NCBI GenBank assembly: GCA_013396525.1
Contig: VWYX01000920.1
Coordinates: forward strand, 186,001-250,000
From: Chaetorhynchus papuensis
Lineage: Eukaryota > Chordata > Aves > Passeriformes > Rhipiduridae
Reading direction: 5' to 3'
DNA: 64,000 nucleotides
Shown here: one piece after another, positions 52,881 to 64,000 of the stretch
Layout: each line of letters opens with the position of its first letter
Position numbering within the stretch: the first letter of the stretch is position 1
The notes under the pieces: model-generated
Databases searched by the model: none
Seen by the model: the letters and a program-made list of their open reading frames with translations, nothing else
Told to the model about the DNA's origin: nothing
Translations under genes and position numbers: made by a program

Positions 52881-53025
52881 ATAATGATTCTTCATAATGG
52901 GTTTGGGTTGGAAGGGACCTTAAAGATCATCCAGTTCCAACCCCCGTGCCATGGGCAGGGATGACTTCCACTAGACCAAGTTGCTTAAAGCCCCATCCAA
53001 CCTGGCCTTGGACACTTCCAGGGAA
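52881..53025 (-). mobile_element. CR1 LINE 3' fragment
   Basis: In reverse orientation: GGTTTGGGTTGGAAGGGACC, TTAAAGATCATCCAGTTCC, GCCATGGGCAGGGATGACTT, CACTAGACCAAGTTGC and CCATCCAACCTGGCCTTGG. It is a 145-bp 3' end only. Confidence 0.94.
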
Positions 53026-56000
53026 AACTTCCAGACCTGACAACACAATGGAAATTTTTCAGCTGTAATTCCAAGCAAACACTTGTGACTTTAATGGGTT
53101 TACATTTTTTCCCCAAAAGAGAGGGTTTTGTGCACAGTTCATGGCAGCTACAACAGAGGGAAAGAGACACTTAGGTCAGACCCCTACCACAGGTCAGATC
53201 AAATTTCCATACATGACAAAGCTGATCTTAGCTCCGAAGTGCTGCCTGCAAGATTCACAGCAAATAACCTATGCCAGTACTTCACTACAACAATATTTTA
53301 AAGCTTCAAAATGCTCCAGCAGATGCAGATGTTTTGCAGAGACAGAGAATCTACAGATTAAGCTACAGAATGTGGCTTTGTCACTGAACAGGAGGGGCTG
53401 AACAGTGATCTCCTTTTTTTCTTGGTAACTACAACTTAATCTGTATTCCCCTGCTAAAAGGATTGCAATAAAACTCTTTATAATGAAAGGACAATTAAGT
53501 CACATTACGTGCAAAAAGTCATCATTTGATAATGATCCACTAATTCCAGCAAGATAAGACACTAATCACTTGTGGTAATCAAATTTGCCCTGGTAATGCA
53601 GTGACTGGACCCTGCTGGAGCAATTCAGAGATGTTCATTAGCTCTGCACCCAGATGCCACCAGGTCACAGCATCTCTGATGGAGACACTCGGAGGCTGGG
53701 AAGACACCCCATTACCTCCTGCTCCATTTTTGTACCAGAAAAGGCAGATTCTGGATTCACCAGTCATACTTATTGTATGAGTTTCAACCACACAAGTACT
53801 GGTGTCCGGCAGTTCAGAATCTGACGATGCTCAGAGAAAGGTTCAATTATTTATTTTTCACAACATCGTCTATGCCCAAAATAAATGACAGTCATAAAGT
53901 ACTGTAGATTTTTTTTTTTCCGACATTGAAAGAATTATCTATAACAAAAGCATATCCCCAATAAATCTAATCCACACCCCATGGCAACTTAATCCCACGC
54001 AACTCACCCGGGGAAGCAAAGGAGAATGAGGCGTGTTTTGGTTCTGCCCAGCACCACCAGGTGGCAATAGCAGCCCAGCTAACCCATCCCACAGCGTGCC
54101 AGCAGCACGAACTGCTCATTCCCCTTCCTCCTTTCACTCACTTTTTATCACAGAACTACTCAGCCGTACCCCGAGCTTTTTTAAACTTAAACGAAGCATC
54201 TGTAATAAAAAGGACCCCCACAGCTACTCCTGCTTCATGAGATAGTCCAAAGACTGGGTCCAACCTAAGCAGCTCCCAAGAACCTGTGACTGACACTTCC
54301 AATCTGGCAAATCCCACTCTTCTTGCGCTGAAGGCGTAGCTGCCTCATGCAGATATCCATCACTTTCACTTGATTTCTGCAAACTGACACCCCTTCGATG
54401 GATTTTGGCTCAAAGAGGGAACAGCATGCAAGGCTCCACTCATTCCCTATCCAAACATATTTGCCCCAAACCACATGATATATGGAAGGGCAGGAGAAAA
54501 AAAAAATACTTTTTGATAACCTGAGAATGACAGAAGTACGCCAGGCCTGTATTTGCACAGAAAGCTAGATCCAAAAAGTGGCTTATATTTCTCAGATTTC
54601 ACTGAGTTCTTTATATAAGTGAGTTAGGACTGTATGGTCTTCCTTTACCAACTATTTTAAGTTCAATCAAGAGGCAGAGGTGGCTCGGTGTATGGAAATT
54701 AATTGCCATTGCAAACACAAGTTGCAGACATCACACTGAATGATGATGCCATAAATCAAAGAGCAATCTGGCTTCATTCAGTATCCCAGGACTACAGTTT
54801 CTAAACTTCTCAGCAGTCTGTAAACAGATCTGTGGGGTTTTTTTAAATGGAGCTGTAGGAAGAATACAATCCTAGGTCAATTCATCTATAAAGTTGCACC
54901 TCTGACCTGACCTCATCAGTATCCTCGTTGGAATTACAATAAGGTAAGCAATAACCAGTCACTGACCTACACCTGCTTTTGAGTCTCACAGTCCCGAGTG
55001 CTCAATTACCTCAGACCACCAGGAACTTCCACCTCCAGGACCAGAGATCAGCATTCCCTCCCCCTCAGCCACACTTCTGGCCTGCAAGGGTTAACCCACT
55101 GACCTAAGTCAAAAACCATTTTATATGACCCTTAAGTAGAACTTGGTATAACTTGCCTTGTAACCACCGTTTTCTACTACGATTTTCAGTTAAATGAGCT
55201 TTTTAATGAAAAGTGTCATCCCAACACTGGGAAAGGAAATGTGACTGAAGGTGGTAGAAGAAAAAGAGGCTTCTCTTGGCTTCCACCCATCACTGTGGAC
55301 TTCTAAAACTGAGTGTGTTCATGCTTAGGATGGATTTATCTTCTGGTAGTCAAAACCCACAGCATGTTCTTGTCAGAGGAACAGCTGCTCAAATGCAAGT
55401 TACGCACCAGGACTTTTTGTCCCAAATTGCTTTGGTCTTTAATTTCAGCTCCAGTATTGTCTGTAATTCTATTCATAAAGCTAAATTATGGCTTGAACTG
55501 CAAAATTCATTCTAGCTCCTTCAGAATTTGAAACACGAAATCAGAATATGAAATTAGCCACTGGCTCCAGCTGCAATACATTTCTTATTTCTCATTTTCA
55601 CCCACACTCATTGGAAATGTAGTTCAAATGACAACCTGAAAACTGGTTTTAATCACAACTAGTACATGGAGGTTCCCCCCCGCCTTTTCATTCCGTGCAT
55701 CCCATAAGCACCCAAAACAGTGACATGTGGAGTGACAGAGATGAGCCAAACACCTCTCCAAGGTTCTCCAAGGTACTCCAAGGCACCACACATGTGAGCA
55801 ACAGGTGTCAAGCTCTGCAAAACAAACCAGATACCAAAAACCCAAAACACACTTTGATTTGATTATTTTGGGCATTCAGCCTGAGGCCTAACACACAGCT
55901 GCTCACAGCACCCACTAATACTTCTGTGCCATTCCTGAGCCAGAGGCCCAACATTTCCCTTTCAGCCTCCTGAATGGAAGTGATGCAATGTGGCAGAACC

Positions 56001-56059
56001 AGCCAGAGCCCCACAAAAAGGGGAACGCTCTTTTGGAGGGCAGCAAGCACTGCACCACT
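53026..56059. other. Non-coding DNA, nothing recognised
   Basis: Lies between two CR1 fragments. Only short chance frames are present, with no splice-bounded coding block I could support. Confidence 0.55.
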
Positions 56060-57258
56060 CCAGAGAGCATGGCAAGAGCTTCCTGAGGGGAAAGTCCTGC
56101 TTACCAAAACTAATTTCCTTTTATGGCAAGGTGACTCACCTGGTTGATCAAGGGAAACCAGTTGACGTAATCTTTTGGGATTTCAGTAAAGCTTTTGGTA
56201 CTGTCTCTCAGAGTGACCTTCTGGACAAAATGTATTCTGGATAAACACATCGTGATGGGTGAGCAGCTGGCTCACGGGACGGGTGCAGGGGGTGACAGTG
56301 AGTGGGGTGGCATCAGACTGTCACTAATGGGGCTCTGCAGGGCTCCGTCTTAGGCCCTGTGCTTTTCAACATCTTCATTANNNNNNNNNNNNNNNNNNNN
56401 NNNNNNNNNNNNNNNNNNNNNNNNNNNNNNNNNNNNNNNNNNNNNNNNNNNNNNNNNNNNNNNNNNNNNNNNNNNNNNNNNNNNNNNNNNNNNNNNNNNN
56501 NNNNNNNNNNNNNNNNNNNNNNNNNNNNNNNNNNNNNNNNNNNNNNNNNNNNNNNNNNNNNNNNNNNNNNNNNNNNNNNNNNNNNNNNNNNNNNNNNNNN
56601 NNNNNNNNNNNNNNNNNNNNNNNNNNNNNNNNNNNNNNNNNNNNNNNNNNNNNNNNNNNNNNNNNNNNNNNNNNNNNNNNNNNNNNNNNNNNNNNNNNNN
56701 NNNNNNNNNNNNNNNNNNNNNNNNNNNNNNNNNNNNNNNNNNNNNNNNNNNNNNNNNNNNNNNNNNNNNNNNNNNNNNNNNNNNNNNNNNNNNNNNNNNN
56801 NNNNNNNNNNNNNNNNNNNNNNNNNNNNNNNNNNNNNNNNNNNNNNNNNNNNNNNNNNNNNNNNNNNNNNNNNNNNNNNNNNNNNNNNNNNNNNNNNNCT
56901 GGAGGAGACTGAGGAGAGACCTCATCACAGTCACAACTTCCTCGGGAGGGGAAGAGGAGGGGCAGGCACTGATCTCTGCTCTGCCACAGGTGACAGGACC
57001 TGAGGGAATGGCCTGGAATTGTGTCAGGGCAGGTTTAGGTTGGATATCAGGAAAATGTTCTTCACCCAGAGGGTGGTTGGGCACTGGAACAGCTCCCCAG
57101 GGCAGTGATCACAGCACCAAGCCTGGCAGAGTTCAAGAAGCATTCGGACAGTGCTCTTGGACACATGGTGAGATTCTGTGGACATCCTGTGCAGGGCTGG
57201 GAGTAGGACTTAATGATCCTGGTGGGTCCCTTCCAACTCAGCACATTGTGTGACTCTA
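56060..57258 (+). mobile_element. Long CR1 LINE with reverse-transcriptase remnants, broken by a sequencing gap
   Basis: Before the gap the frames read SCLPKLISFYGKVTHLVDQ, then DVIFWDFSKAFGTVS (the FSKAFDTVSH region of CR1 RT), and later GALQGSVLGPVLFNIFI (the PQGSVLGPVLFNIFIND motif). After the gap come the ORF2 tail and a 3' UTR ending GGTGGGTCCCTTCCAACTC and GTGTGACTCTA. The RT is split by stops: the first block ends at TAA near 56242, and the PQGS proline has become leucine, so the element is dead. The 518 N bases at 56381-56898 hide the YADD active-site region. The left boundary is approximate. Confidence 0.88.
56381..56898. other. 518-N assembly gap inside a CR1 element
   Basis: An unbroken run of N lies between the reverse-transcriptase PQGSVLGP region and the CR1 3' portion. 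Given the CR1 sequence on both sides, the missing DNA is probably more CR1 ORF2. The gap size may be an estimate. Confidence 0.97.
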
Positions 57259-57424
57259 GGGAACAGGCTGCCCAGGGAGGTCATGGGGTCTCCCCCTCTG
57301 GAAGTATCCAAAACCCACTGGGCACGTTCCTGTATAATCTGCTCTAGGTGACCCTGCCTCGGCAGCGGGGCTGGACTGGATGATCCCCAGAGGTCCCTTC
57401 CAACATTAACTATTCTGTGACTCT
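57259..57424 (+). mobile_element. Second CR1 3' end placed directly behind the first
   Basis: GGGAACAGGCTGCCCAGGGA, CCCACTGGGCACGTTCCTG, GGGCTGGACTGGATGATCC and AGGTCCCTTCCAACATTAAC, ending ATTCTGTGACTCT, is a separate 5'-truncated CR1 3' end. It is of a different sequence type from its neighbour and abuts that element's terminal TGACTCT, in the same orientation. Confidence 0.9.
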
Positions 57425-57429
57425 CTGAT

Positions 57430-60400
57430 AAAAAGACCACATAAGTCAGGCTTTGTTCTGTGTTCAAAGTGGTAAAATTTGCAGTGCTAAATGCAAAGCC
57501 AACCTGCAGTAGCTCTAGATCTCTAGAAAAGAAGCTATTTTTAAACTGCAGTAGCAGTGTGGACTGCATAAATTAGCATAATCTCAGCCTTCACAGAGAG
57601 TTCTCAGCTGTTTTACATACTACAAATTAACACTGCAGATTCCTCACTTCCACTAACGTGGTCAATCGTGCATTTCATGGGGCTTAAAATCTTCTTTTTC
57701 CATCCTCCAAAATCTCAAGGGGCTTTTTTTTACACTCCTCTTTTCCTTTTCAGAGCAGTACTATCACAGGCTCAGGTTCCATTACAAATCTCACAAGGTT
57801 TTGTGTGTAACTGGTGGTTCTGTGGCTGCCTAAATGCAGGACATCCTCCTGTTTTCTCAGCTGATGATTTTCTCCTTGTGGGCAGATGGCATGGAAGTGG
57901 AGTGCAGATGGAAACCCACAGCCCACAAACTCCTCATTATCATTTGAAATAGCGTGTGCAGCTCTTCGATTCTCATCTTCTCTTTAAATTATTTTCTGCA
58001 ATAAAGGATAAATTGCTGTTTTCAGAAGGCACAGCCAAAAGTAATGATATCTGTTTATAGCTGAGAACCTTCTCCTAACAGTGTGACTTCTATTTTCACA
58101 ACTTTTATTAAAATCCATAAATCATTACCAGAAAGGACTTTAAATCGAGTATCTCTTGCTTTGATTCAAGTATTCGCTTAAGAAGAACAATCAATAAGAA
58201 AAAAAACAGATCACACATGCATGAAGGTTTAGAAGTCCCACAGTTAGCTATTTACAGTAATTCATGGCTCCAGGTATCACTTTACCTGAGCTGCTTGGAA
58301 TTCTAATGGGTTTATCTCTGCAGAACACCTGTGAGGTAAGGGAGCTGCTGGTGATAAACTGCAGCAGGCAGCAAGGAGGTGACAATGATGCTGATGGCCT
58401 GTGACTCACAGGCTCACCCTGCATCCTCCCTGCCCTTTAGGACTGAAACCCCTCCTGGCAGAAAGGCTCAAAGTGAGGGTGCCATAAAAACCAGTCTTAT
58501 CATTCCTTCAAACTTTTTCACAGCATGTCCAGTCTGGTGGAACTGGCTTTCCTAACCTTCTGACCAGCTGGAAAAGTCCTAAAAGCAGCAAAATAAAAAT
58601 ATCTGTGGTGGAAAATAGCAAAGAATGAAATAATAAGCATTAGAGGTCAAGCTTGGATCCCTGAAAAGTTCATATTAACCAATGGAGAAGCATTAAAATA
58701 AATAAACTTATCCCTTAGCTATAAAAAGAAAACAAACAATACTCGAGACACCCAAGTGGCATGGTTGGTGAGGATTTACAAACTCACAGACAGCTCTCAC
58801 ACACAGCATAAATGAAAAGTTGGCTGATTTGCTCCTGTTCCAGAATCCTGGAGTCAGACTGGATAAACACAAATAGCCTCGTTTGTGCCAAGTTTTGACC
58901 TGGTGCCTGACAGCCAATTACTAAACCACACTGCTCTACCTCAGCTAGAAAGGAACCTTCTAAACTGTCTCACAGAATGGTTTCTGTCTGTTTAAAGGAT
59001 GGATACATGTTGCTTAACTATATCTTTGGCCTGCTGGAGTAAAGGCTTTTTCTCAGATGGCTGAATTTAATTGCATATTATACGCCAAAAACATTCAGAT
59101 GTTCAGCCTGGTTGTGGTATACGTACACTACAACATAAATGATGTGCTTATATAATGCAGGGCTATAATCTTCCACAGCATGCAGGCATGCTAATGATCT
59201 TACACAGGGACAACACAAGATGAAAGAATGAAGTATTTCATCACCAAGGACAATTTATCTTGCCTACATTCATGGAAGAAGATTATGGGAGGTCATTGTC
59301 TTAGAGGTTTCCCTTTCACAACGAAAAAGACAATAATCAGTTTTCATTAGGGAAGACTTGTCCTTTCTCTTGTACCACACGACTTTCCTGTCCCATCCAC
59401 CAAACACAGCACTGATACCAACCGAGTAACTCCATGGTATTGTCTGGCACAAAGGGTTACAAAGGGTAATAGAAATGCTCAAATTTGAGATGCAGCCCTT
59501 TAAAAGAACCTAACATGTGTTTTATCTACCATCTTAATGGCTTGCACTTGAAACTGGTGAGGGTCTTCAGAAGTGACCATTTGAAACTGTTGTTTCATGA
59601 GAAAACTCAGCTCAAGCTTGACAAAATAAAGAATTTCCTGAGGGAGAGAAAGCTCCATTTTCAGTGCTTTAAGGAAGTCCTGGTTCTGTATAGCCCATCA
59701 ATATCCCACAGCTCACCCAAAGGCATGTTCAAAGTCTCTGGCATCAGCCGATGATCACCCAGGGAAAGGCAAAGAGAATTTTGGCAGAGGGTGAGATACT
59801 GTGCCAGCATTTCTGATGCAGTAAGAGTGACTCTACCACACATCTGTTTCTCTGTGAGAGGCTGAATCTGCCTGTGACAAGGTCAATTTTGAAAAAGGTT
59901 GGCATTAAAAGATTATGCTCCCTCCATCCTCTCACTGAGGTTATGCTAATTATTTCAGGGGAGCAAAGGAATTCTTTGATCCTTCAAGTCCTCCTTCCCT
60001 CACAAGGTGAATCTGGCTGCCGGCACAGCACCCAGAGGAGCAGCACAGCACATCCTAATTCCATAATTGTGGAATTAGCCATTTTCAACCTTGAAATTTA
60101 ACCTTAAGAAATTGAGTATGCAGTAATCCACATAATCCAGGCCTCTACACCTGTCCCTCTTCCAACTAATCTCACCACCCTTCACCATGACACATCTTAA
60201 TTTAGAGTCCTATCTGCTAAGGTCAGTGTGTAAGTGGATGCTCAGGAGCTGCAACGAGTGTTTGTCACACGGTGGGACCAATTGCTTTGTGAACTCTGCA
60301 AGATGCAGACAAATAGCAGCAGCGAGCAGAGCCCTTCGCCAGCCTCGCACAAATGATCTTTACAAAGGTTCTAGGAAGCAGCGAGGAGGAGGGACAGATA

Positions 60401-62703
60401 AATAAATAAATAAATGTGTGCAGCGTAGCCCTGGATAATGCGATCTGCTGGTATTAAGTTTTCTCCTGAAGGAGTTAAGCATATACCAGCTGCTCTACAT
60501 TAAACCGAGCTGGCATTCTAAATCATGCAAATGAGCTGAGCTCCCATCCACTTCAGCCCAGCGTTCAGCAGCATTGCTGTAAACGATGCAAAGTACTGGC
60601 CAAACCAAGCCCTGCCATTTCAGCTTGCTGTCAGGGAGGAGAGGAGGAGGCAGGGGGGGCAGTGGCTCTGAGTGATGCTGCAGCTATTCACAAGATGGTT
60701 TGCAAGAGCCTCCTTCCACCGCAGGTATTGTCTGCATGACCAAAATACACCCATGAGCATGGAAAGCCTGGGGCTTTTATCTGTTGAAAATCCATTTATA
60801 TTTGCTACTAAGAACCACTGAAAAATTATTTAAAATTCTATTATTTGCCAGTTGAACACTGGAATTTCAAATCTCTCCTTGCTTAATGCTGCACAATAAA
60901 CACTGAGTGGATCTGATGGGTCAGAAACACTGACACGGCAGCCAAGGGTGGCATCGGTCCCCTCCATCATGTCCAACACCAGTGGACATTTCTCGGACTG
61001 AGAAGGGAACGGATGAAAATCTGTGTGTATTCAACACAAAACCCTCTTCTGCTGAACCGCAGAGCACTCAGGAGGCAATAAAGAGGGCTAAATCTTCCTT
61101 AGTTCACACTGTTGTGGCCAAGAGATTAAGTTTCAGCACAAAGCCGAAACGGTGAAAGGAAAGTGAAGGATCTGCTATTAAGAAACCTGGGAGCTCCACA
61201 GACTTTTAAAAATTATTATTTCAGGTTCCTTGTTGACCTGCTCAACAAGGGGAAGGTGGAATTAATTCTTGTGTTAAAAATAAGGTAAACTGCCTTGCTA
61301 AACCAACCCACCAGTGGTGGTGACCCACGGGCACAACATCCCACCACACAATACTGCATCTTGGTGGTTGCACCACCGATCACCCCACGTGGTCCAAACC
61401 CTGCCAGGGAAAGGCCAAAAGGCATCTTACAGGCAGGAGAGGAAAATCTACATTGCTGCAGTGTGGGAAGTTGGTATCTGACTGCTTGGAAACAGGATCC
61501 TAGGCAACCACTGCTCTTCCCTCTTGAAAAGCAGAAAGCGGTTTGATTCAGTGAAATGAAGCAAATTCATTACAATTCCCCTGGAGAGGCCCTACAGGGA
61601 TGAACAGGATGCTGCTGCCTCCCGTTTCCAGCTCCACACTAAAGGACCTGGCACCTTTCTGCCCGATTTCTCTGGCACATTACCATGGAGGGTCAGACCC
61701 CTGTGTGCTCCCCAGCCCATCCCGGAGGAGTAAGACACAGCAATACCAAAAATACTCCTTCCCAAAATAATCCGTCCCAGTTAAGCCCCAGACAAGTCTG
61801 GAATACATGTGGCTGTCCTGAGAAGCAGACTGACCCCTGGTTATTGAGCAAGAAAAGCAAAACCCATTTCTAAGCTATTGCACCAAGTGGTCAATGCAGA
61901 TTCGATCTTGAAACAACATGTGACATTTTCCCATCAGTTTTGAAGACTTAAATATCCATAGCGCTCTGGCAAATGGAGAATAATTTAAAACGGAATCAAA
62001 TTCGTCTTACCAGACTGATCCATTAATTATTGTCTCCACCAGCTGCAATCAAAGTTGCACATTGATCTTTGTGGATCAAAATGTCAGTACTGAAGTTACC
62101 TGTAGCTTCCAGCAGTGGGCACGGCTCAACTGGAGATGGTTAAAGAAAACAGGAATCTGCTTCTAAATATTTGTTTCAAAATATACAAATGTAACAAAGT
62201 CTCAGTACTGATAGTCACCATAAAATGTCACACAAGCTAGATCAGCAGCATGAAATCCCACCAGAGTATTCATTTTGTTCTACCAGTAGGCAAGCATATA
62301 GAATTAATAGATGGCAGAAAAAGACAGTATAATAATTTCTGGTCAGCACTTCCAGCAGAAGATAAGCAATCCTACCAGGGAAGATCCCCTCATTGCAGGA
62401 AACAAAAAGGTATTACTACAACAGTCTTCACGACTGAGAATGCCACCCCGAGACATAAAATACATAAAATTACAGTTCCAGCCAGTCACACACCTCTTCC
62501 AAGAGCAAAGCACAGGTGTCCTCAGACAGCTGTTCTAGAAGATGTTCTTCCTAAACAACTCTGAAAAGTCTCTCTGCTTTGGCTAAAAAAGGAGCTTGTC
62601 AGTGTTATTTGGGAGATGAGGGAGAACACGGAAATGATCAGGGAAGTTGGTTCAACCCTTTGGTTTAGAGAAAGTGGAACCAAGCCAACAAGACTCCTAT
62701 CGT
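57430..62703. other. Non-coding DNA, little recognised
   Basis: Contains the (ATAA)n repeat at 60398. A plus-strand frame of about 104 codons at 62250-62564 resembles no family I know. No promoter-like GC island is present. Confidence 0.55.
60398..60415. repeat. (ATAA)n microsatellite
   Basis: About 4.5 perfect tetranucleotide units. Confidence 0.9.
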
Positions 62704-63296
62704 TGTCCTGGGGTCTCGGCTTGCGGGGATACCTTCTCCTTGCCTCGGTAGCTCCTAAAAGAGGTTTTAGCCAGAGTATAGGAAGATAGGTTGGCTCAGA
62801 CCTCTCAGTCCCAGGGCTCCGTTTCTAGGCAAGCAATATCTTCCCTCCTACTAAGGTTAGGCAGAAGCGGACCACCGAAGCTGGTATATATAAAACTTTA
62901 TTCCTCACAGAGGAAAAACATAACATAACAACTTAGACCCAGCTCCAAATGGCGACCAATCTCCTCTTGCCCGGGTTTTTTATCCCCCTCCGGATCGGGA
63001 GGGGTCGGGCGAGGAGACGAGCCAATGGGAGAGTGATGGAATACTGACATGTGGCAAATAGGAAACGAACAGGGGAGGAACAAGGACAACAGAGGCAATT
63101 TCGAATTCCTGATATCAGAGAGTCCCAGACCTGATGCATAGTCAATTAACCTTATAAATAGGCATCAGGCACCCGGGGAAAAATCCAGAAACAGGAGGCT
63201 GCACCCCACGGGGATGCATCTTCGGTCTGTGGCTTTTTGGATGCTGAAATCCAGCCCATTTTAAATATTTCTTTAATGGGCTGGTTCACTGTAACA
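62704..63296 (-). mobile_element. Probable solo retroviral LTR, minus orientation
   Basis: On the minus strand it begins TGTTACAGTGAACCAGCCC and ends near CCCCAGGACA. Inside are an inverted CCAAT box (plus-strand CCAAT at 63022-63026), a TATA-like GATAAAAAACC at 62975-62983 and AATAAA at 62902-62897, in the order U3-R-U5 with sensible spacing. No gag, pol or primer-binding site is seen to the left. I cannot find matching target duplications, so one end may be misplaced or altered. Its start resembles avian ERVL/ERVK-type LTRs; the family is inference. Confidence 0.75.
63251..63284. repeat. 10-bp perfect inverted repeat in the LTR U3 end
   Basis: CCAGCCCATT and AATGGGCTGG are separated by a 14-bp AT-rich loop, just inside the 5' terminus of the minus-strand LTR. 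It could form a hairpin or be a palindromic protein-binding site. Confidence 0.85.
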
Positions 63297-64000
63297 GACC
63301 CCAGCACTGGGAAGAGCTACTGCAGCAGAGAGTAAGCCAGCCTGTGAAGGGCTGGTTTAGGGGTTTTATTTATTTATGCGTTATATTTTTCATGAGAAAG
63401 CCTGGATATCTATAACTGGCTCACTTTGTTCAGCAGGTGAGACAAACAGCTCTGGGTTTCTCCAAGAAGGCACCACAGCCCAGTAATACCAAGGCACTTT
63501 TGGATTATACCATGGCTGTCATCACATAAAGGACAAGACAGAGGAAATGGACCAATATTAGTGACAGGACAGGTAAAATAAAGACAATTAGGGACTCCTT
63601 CCAACTGTGAAAGACAGGATACAGCACCTTGTAGCCACAGCTGTAGAGACAAAATAAAACACACAAGGGAAAGGACTTAAGGAAACGTCCAAAAGATGAA
63701 CACAGGCTAAAAAATGCAAGTAAACAAGACATTGTCAAAATATGATGATATGACAGCCCAAAACTCAACATGCAGAGGGGGAAAAGTCCTGGTAAAAGTG
63801 CACTTTCAAATACAGAAGTTGGATATTTTTTTCCTTTCAGGCATTATTTTCCCACACATTGCTTCCAATTCTAAAATAACCCAAAATTAAAATGAAAAAT
63901 AATCCAAGGATAACACACCTAAAAATACTTTCAAGAGGCAAAAAAAAAAAAAAAAAAAGGTGGAATCCAAATAAAACTTCAGGTCTCAGCCTGTTTTAAA
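63297..64000. other. Non-coding DNA beyond the LTR
   Basis: AT-rich, ending in a 19-A run. No retroviral interior follows the LTR on this side, as expected for a minus-oriented solo LTR. Confidence 0.55.
63940..63958. repeat. A19 homopolymer
   Basis: This is the longest A run in the window. No recognisable retrocopy body precedes it. Other A runs lie at 3010-3023 (14), 14848-14864 (17) and 33497-33512 (16). Confidence 0.9.

Noticed and set aside
56302..57084. Long frames of 233 and 244 codons
   Set aside because: They are open only because the 518 N bases contain no stops; the real parts are CR1.
41201..64000. E2F8 or another divergent neighbour gene upstream of NAV2
   Set aside because: I looked for E2F-type DNA-binding domain exons on the plus strand and found none; the neighbour presumably lies farther away.

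Overview
This is a piece of vertebrate nuclear genome, almost certainly from a bird. It is mostly intron and intergenic DNA, with sparse interspersed repeats dominated by 3' fragments of CR1 LINEs. These fragments end in the avian-type tail (CCCTTCCAACCC ... ATTCTRTGACTCT). There are also two apparently solo retroviral LTRs. Nothing bacterial is present: no operons, ribosome binding sites or CRISPR arrays. Nearly all open frames over 60 codons are chance frames.

The gene I can identify is the 5' part of neuron navigator 2 (NAV2), on the minus strand. Two exons are unambiguous. The 118-bp exon at 16252-16369 and the 53-bp exon at 12739-12791 join in phase to encode the first half of the N-terminal calponin-homology (CH) domain (YTDWANHYL ... 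DVTDGVLLAEIIQVVANEKIEDINGCPKNRSQM). Paralogue-diagnostic residues favour NAV2 over NAV3. About 24 kb upstream, at 40.6-41.2 kb, lies a strong CpG island. It holds a short Kozak-started frame (MSVMLWRWEHNNSTMKL) ending at a GT donor in the phase that exon 2 needs. I infer this is a NAV2 promoter and alternative first coding exon, but that is less certain than the two CH exons. The rest of NAV2 continues beyond position 1.

Layout: 1-12738 is the partial intron after exon 3. It holds three CR1 fragments, a 57-codon orphan ORF at 1592-1765 and one copy of a 215-bp duplicated segment. 12739-16369 holds exon 3, a 3.5-kb intron with the second duplicate copy, and exon 2. 16370-40726 is the inferred first intron, with two CR1 fragments and a 3-N gap whose two edges carry the same 51 bp. 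40.6-41.2 kb is the CpG island. 41.2-64 kb is upstream DNA, where I recognise no gene. It carries CR1 fragments, one of them long with reverse-transcriptase remnants and interrupted by a 518-N gap, a 480-bp solo LTR with matching 4-bp flanks (48088-48567), and a second LTR of about 593 bp in minus orientation (62704-63296).

I found no convincing new multi-gene system. The observations most worth checking are the CpG-island first exon, the intron-to-intron 215-bp duplication, the 57-codon ORF, the in-frame pairing of exons 2 and 3, and the assembly artefact at 40.27 kb.
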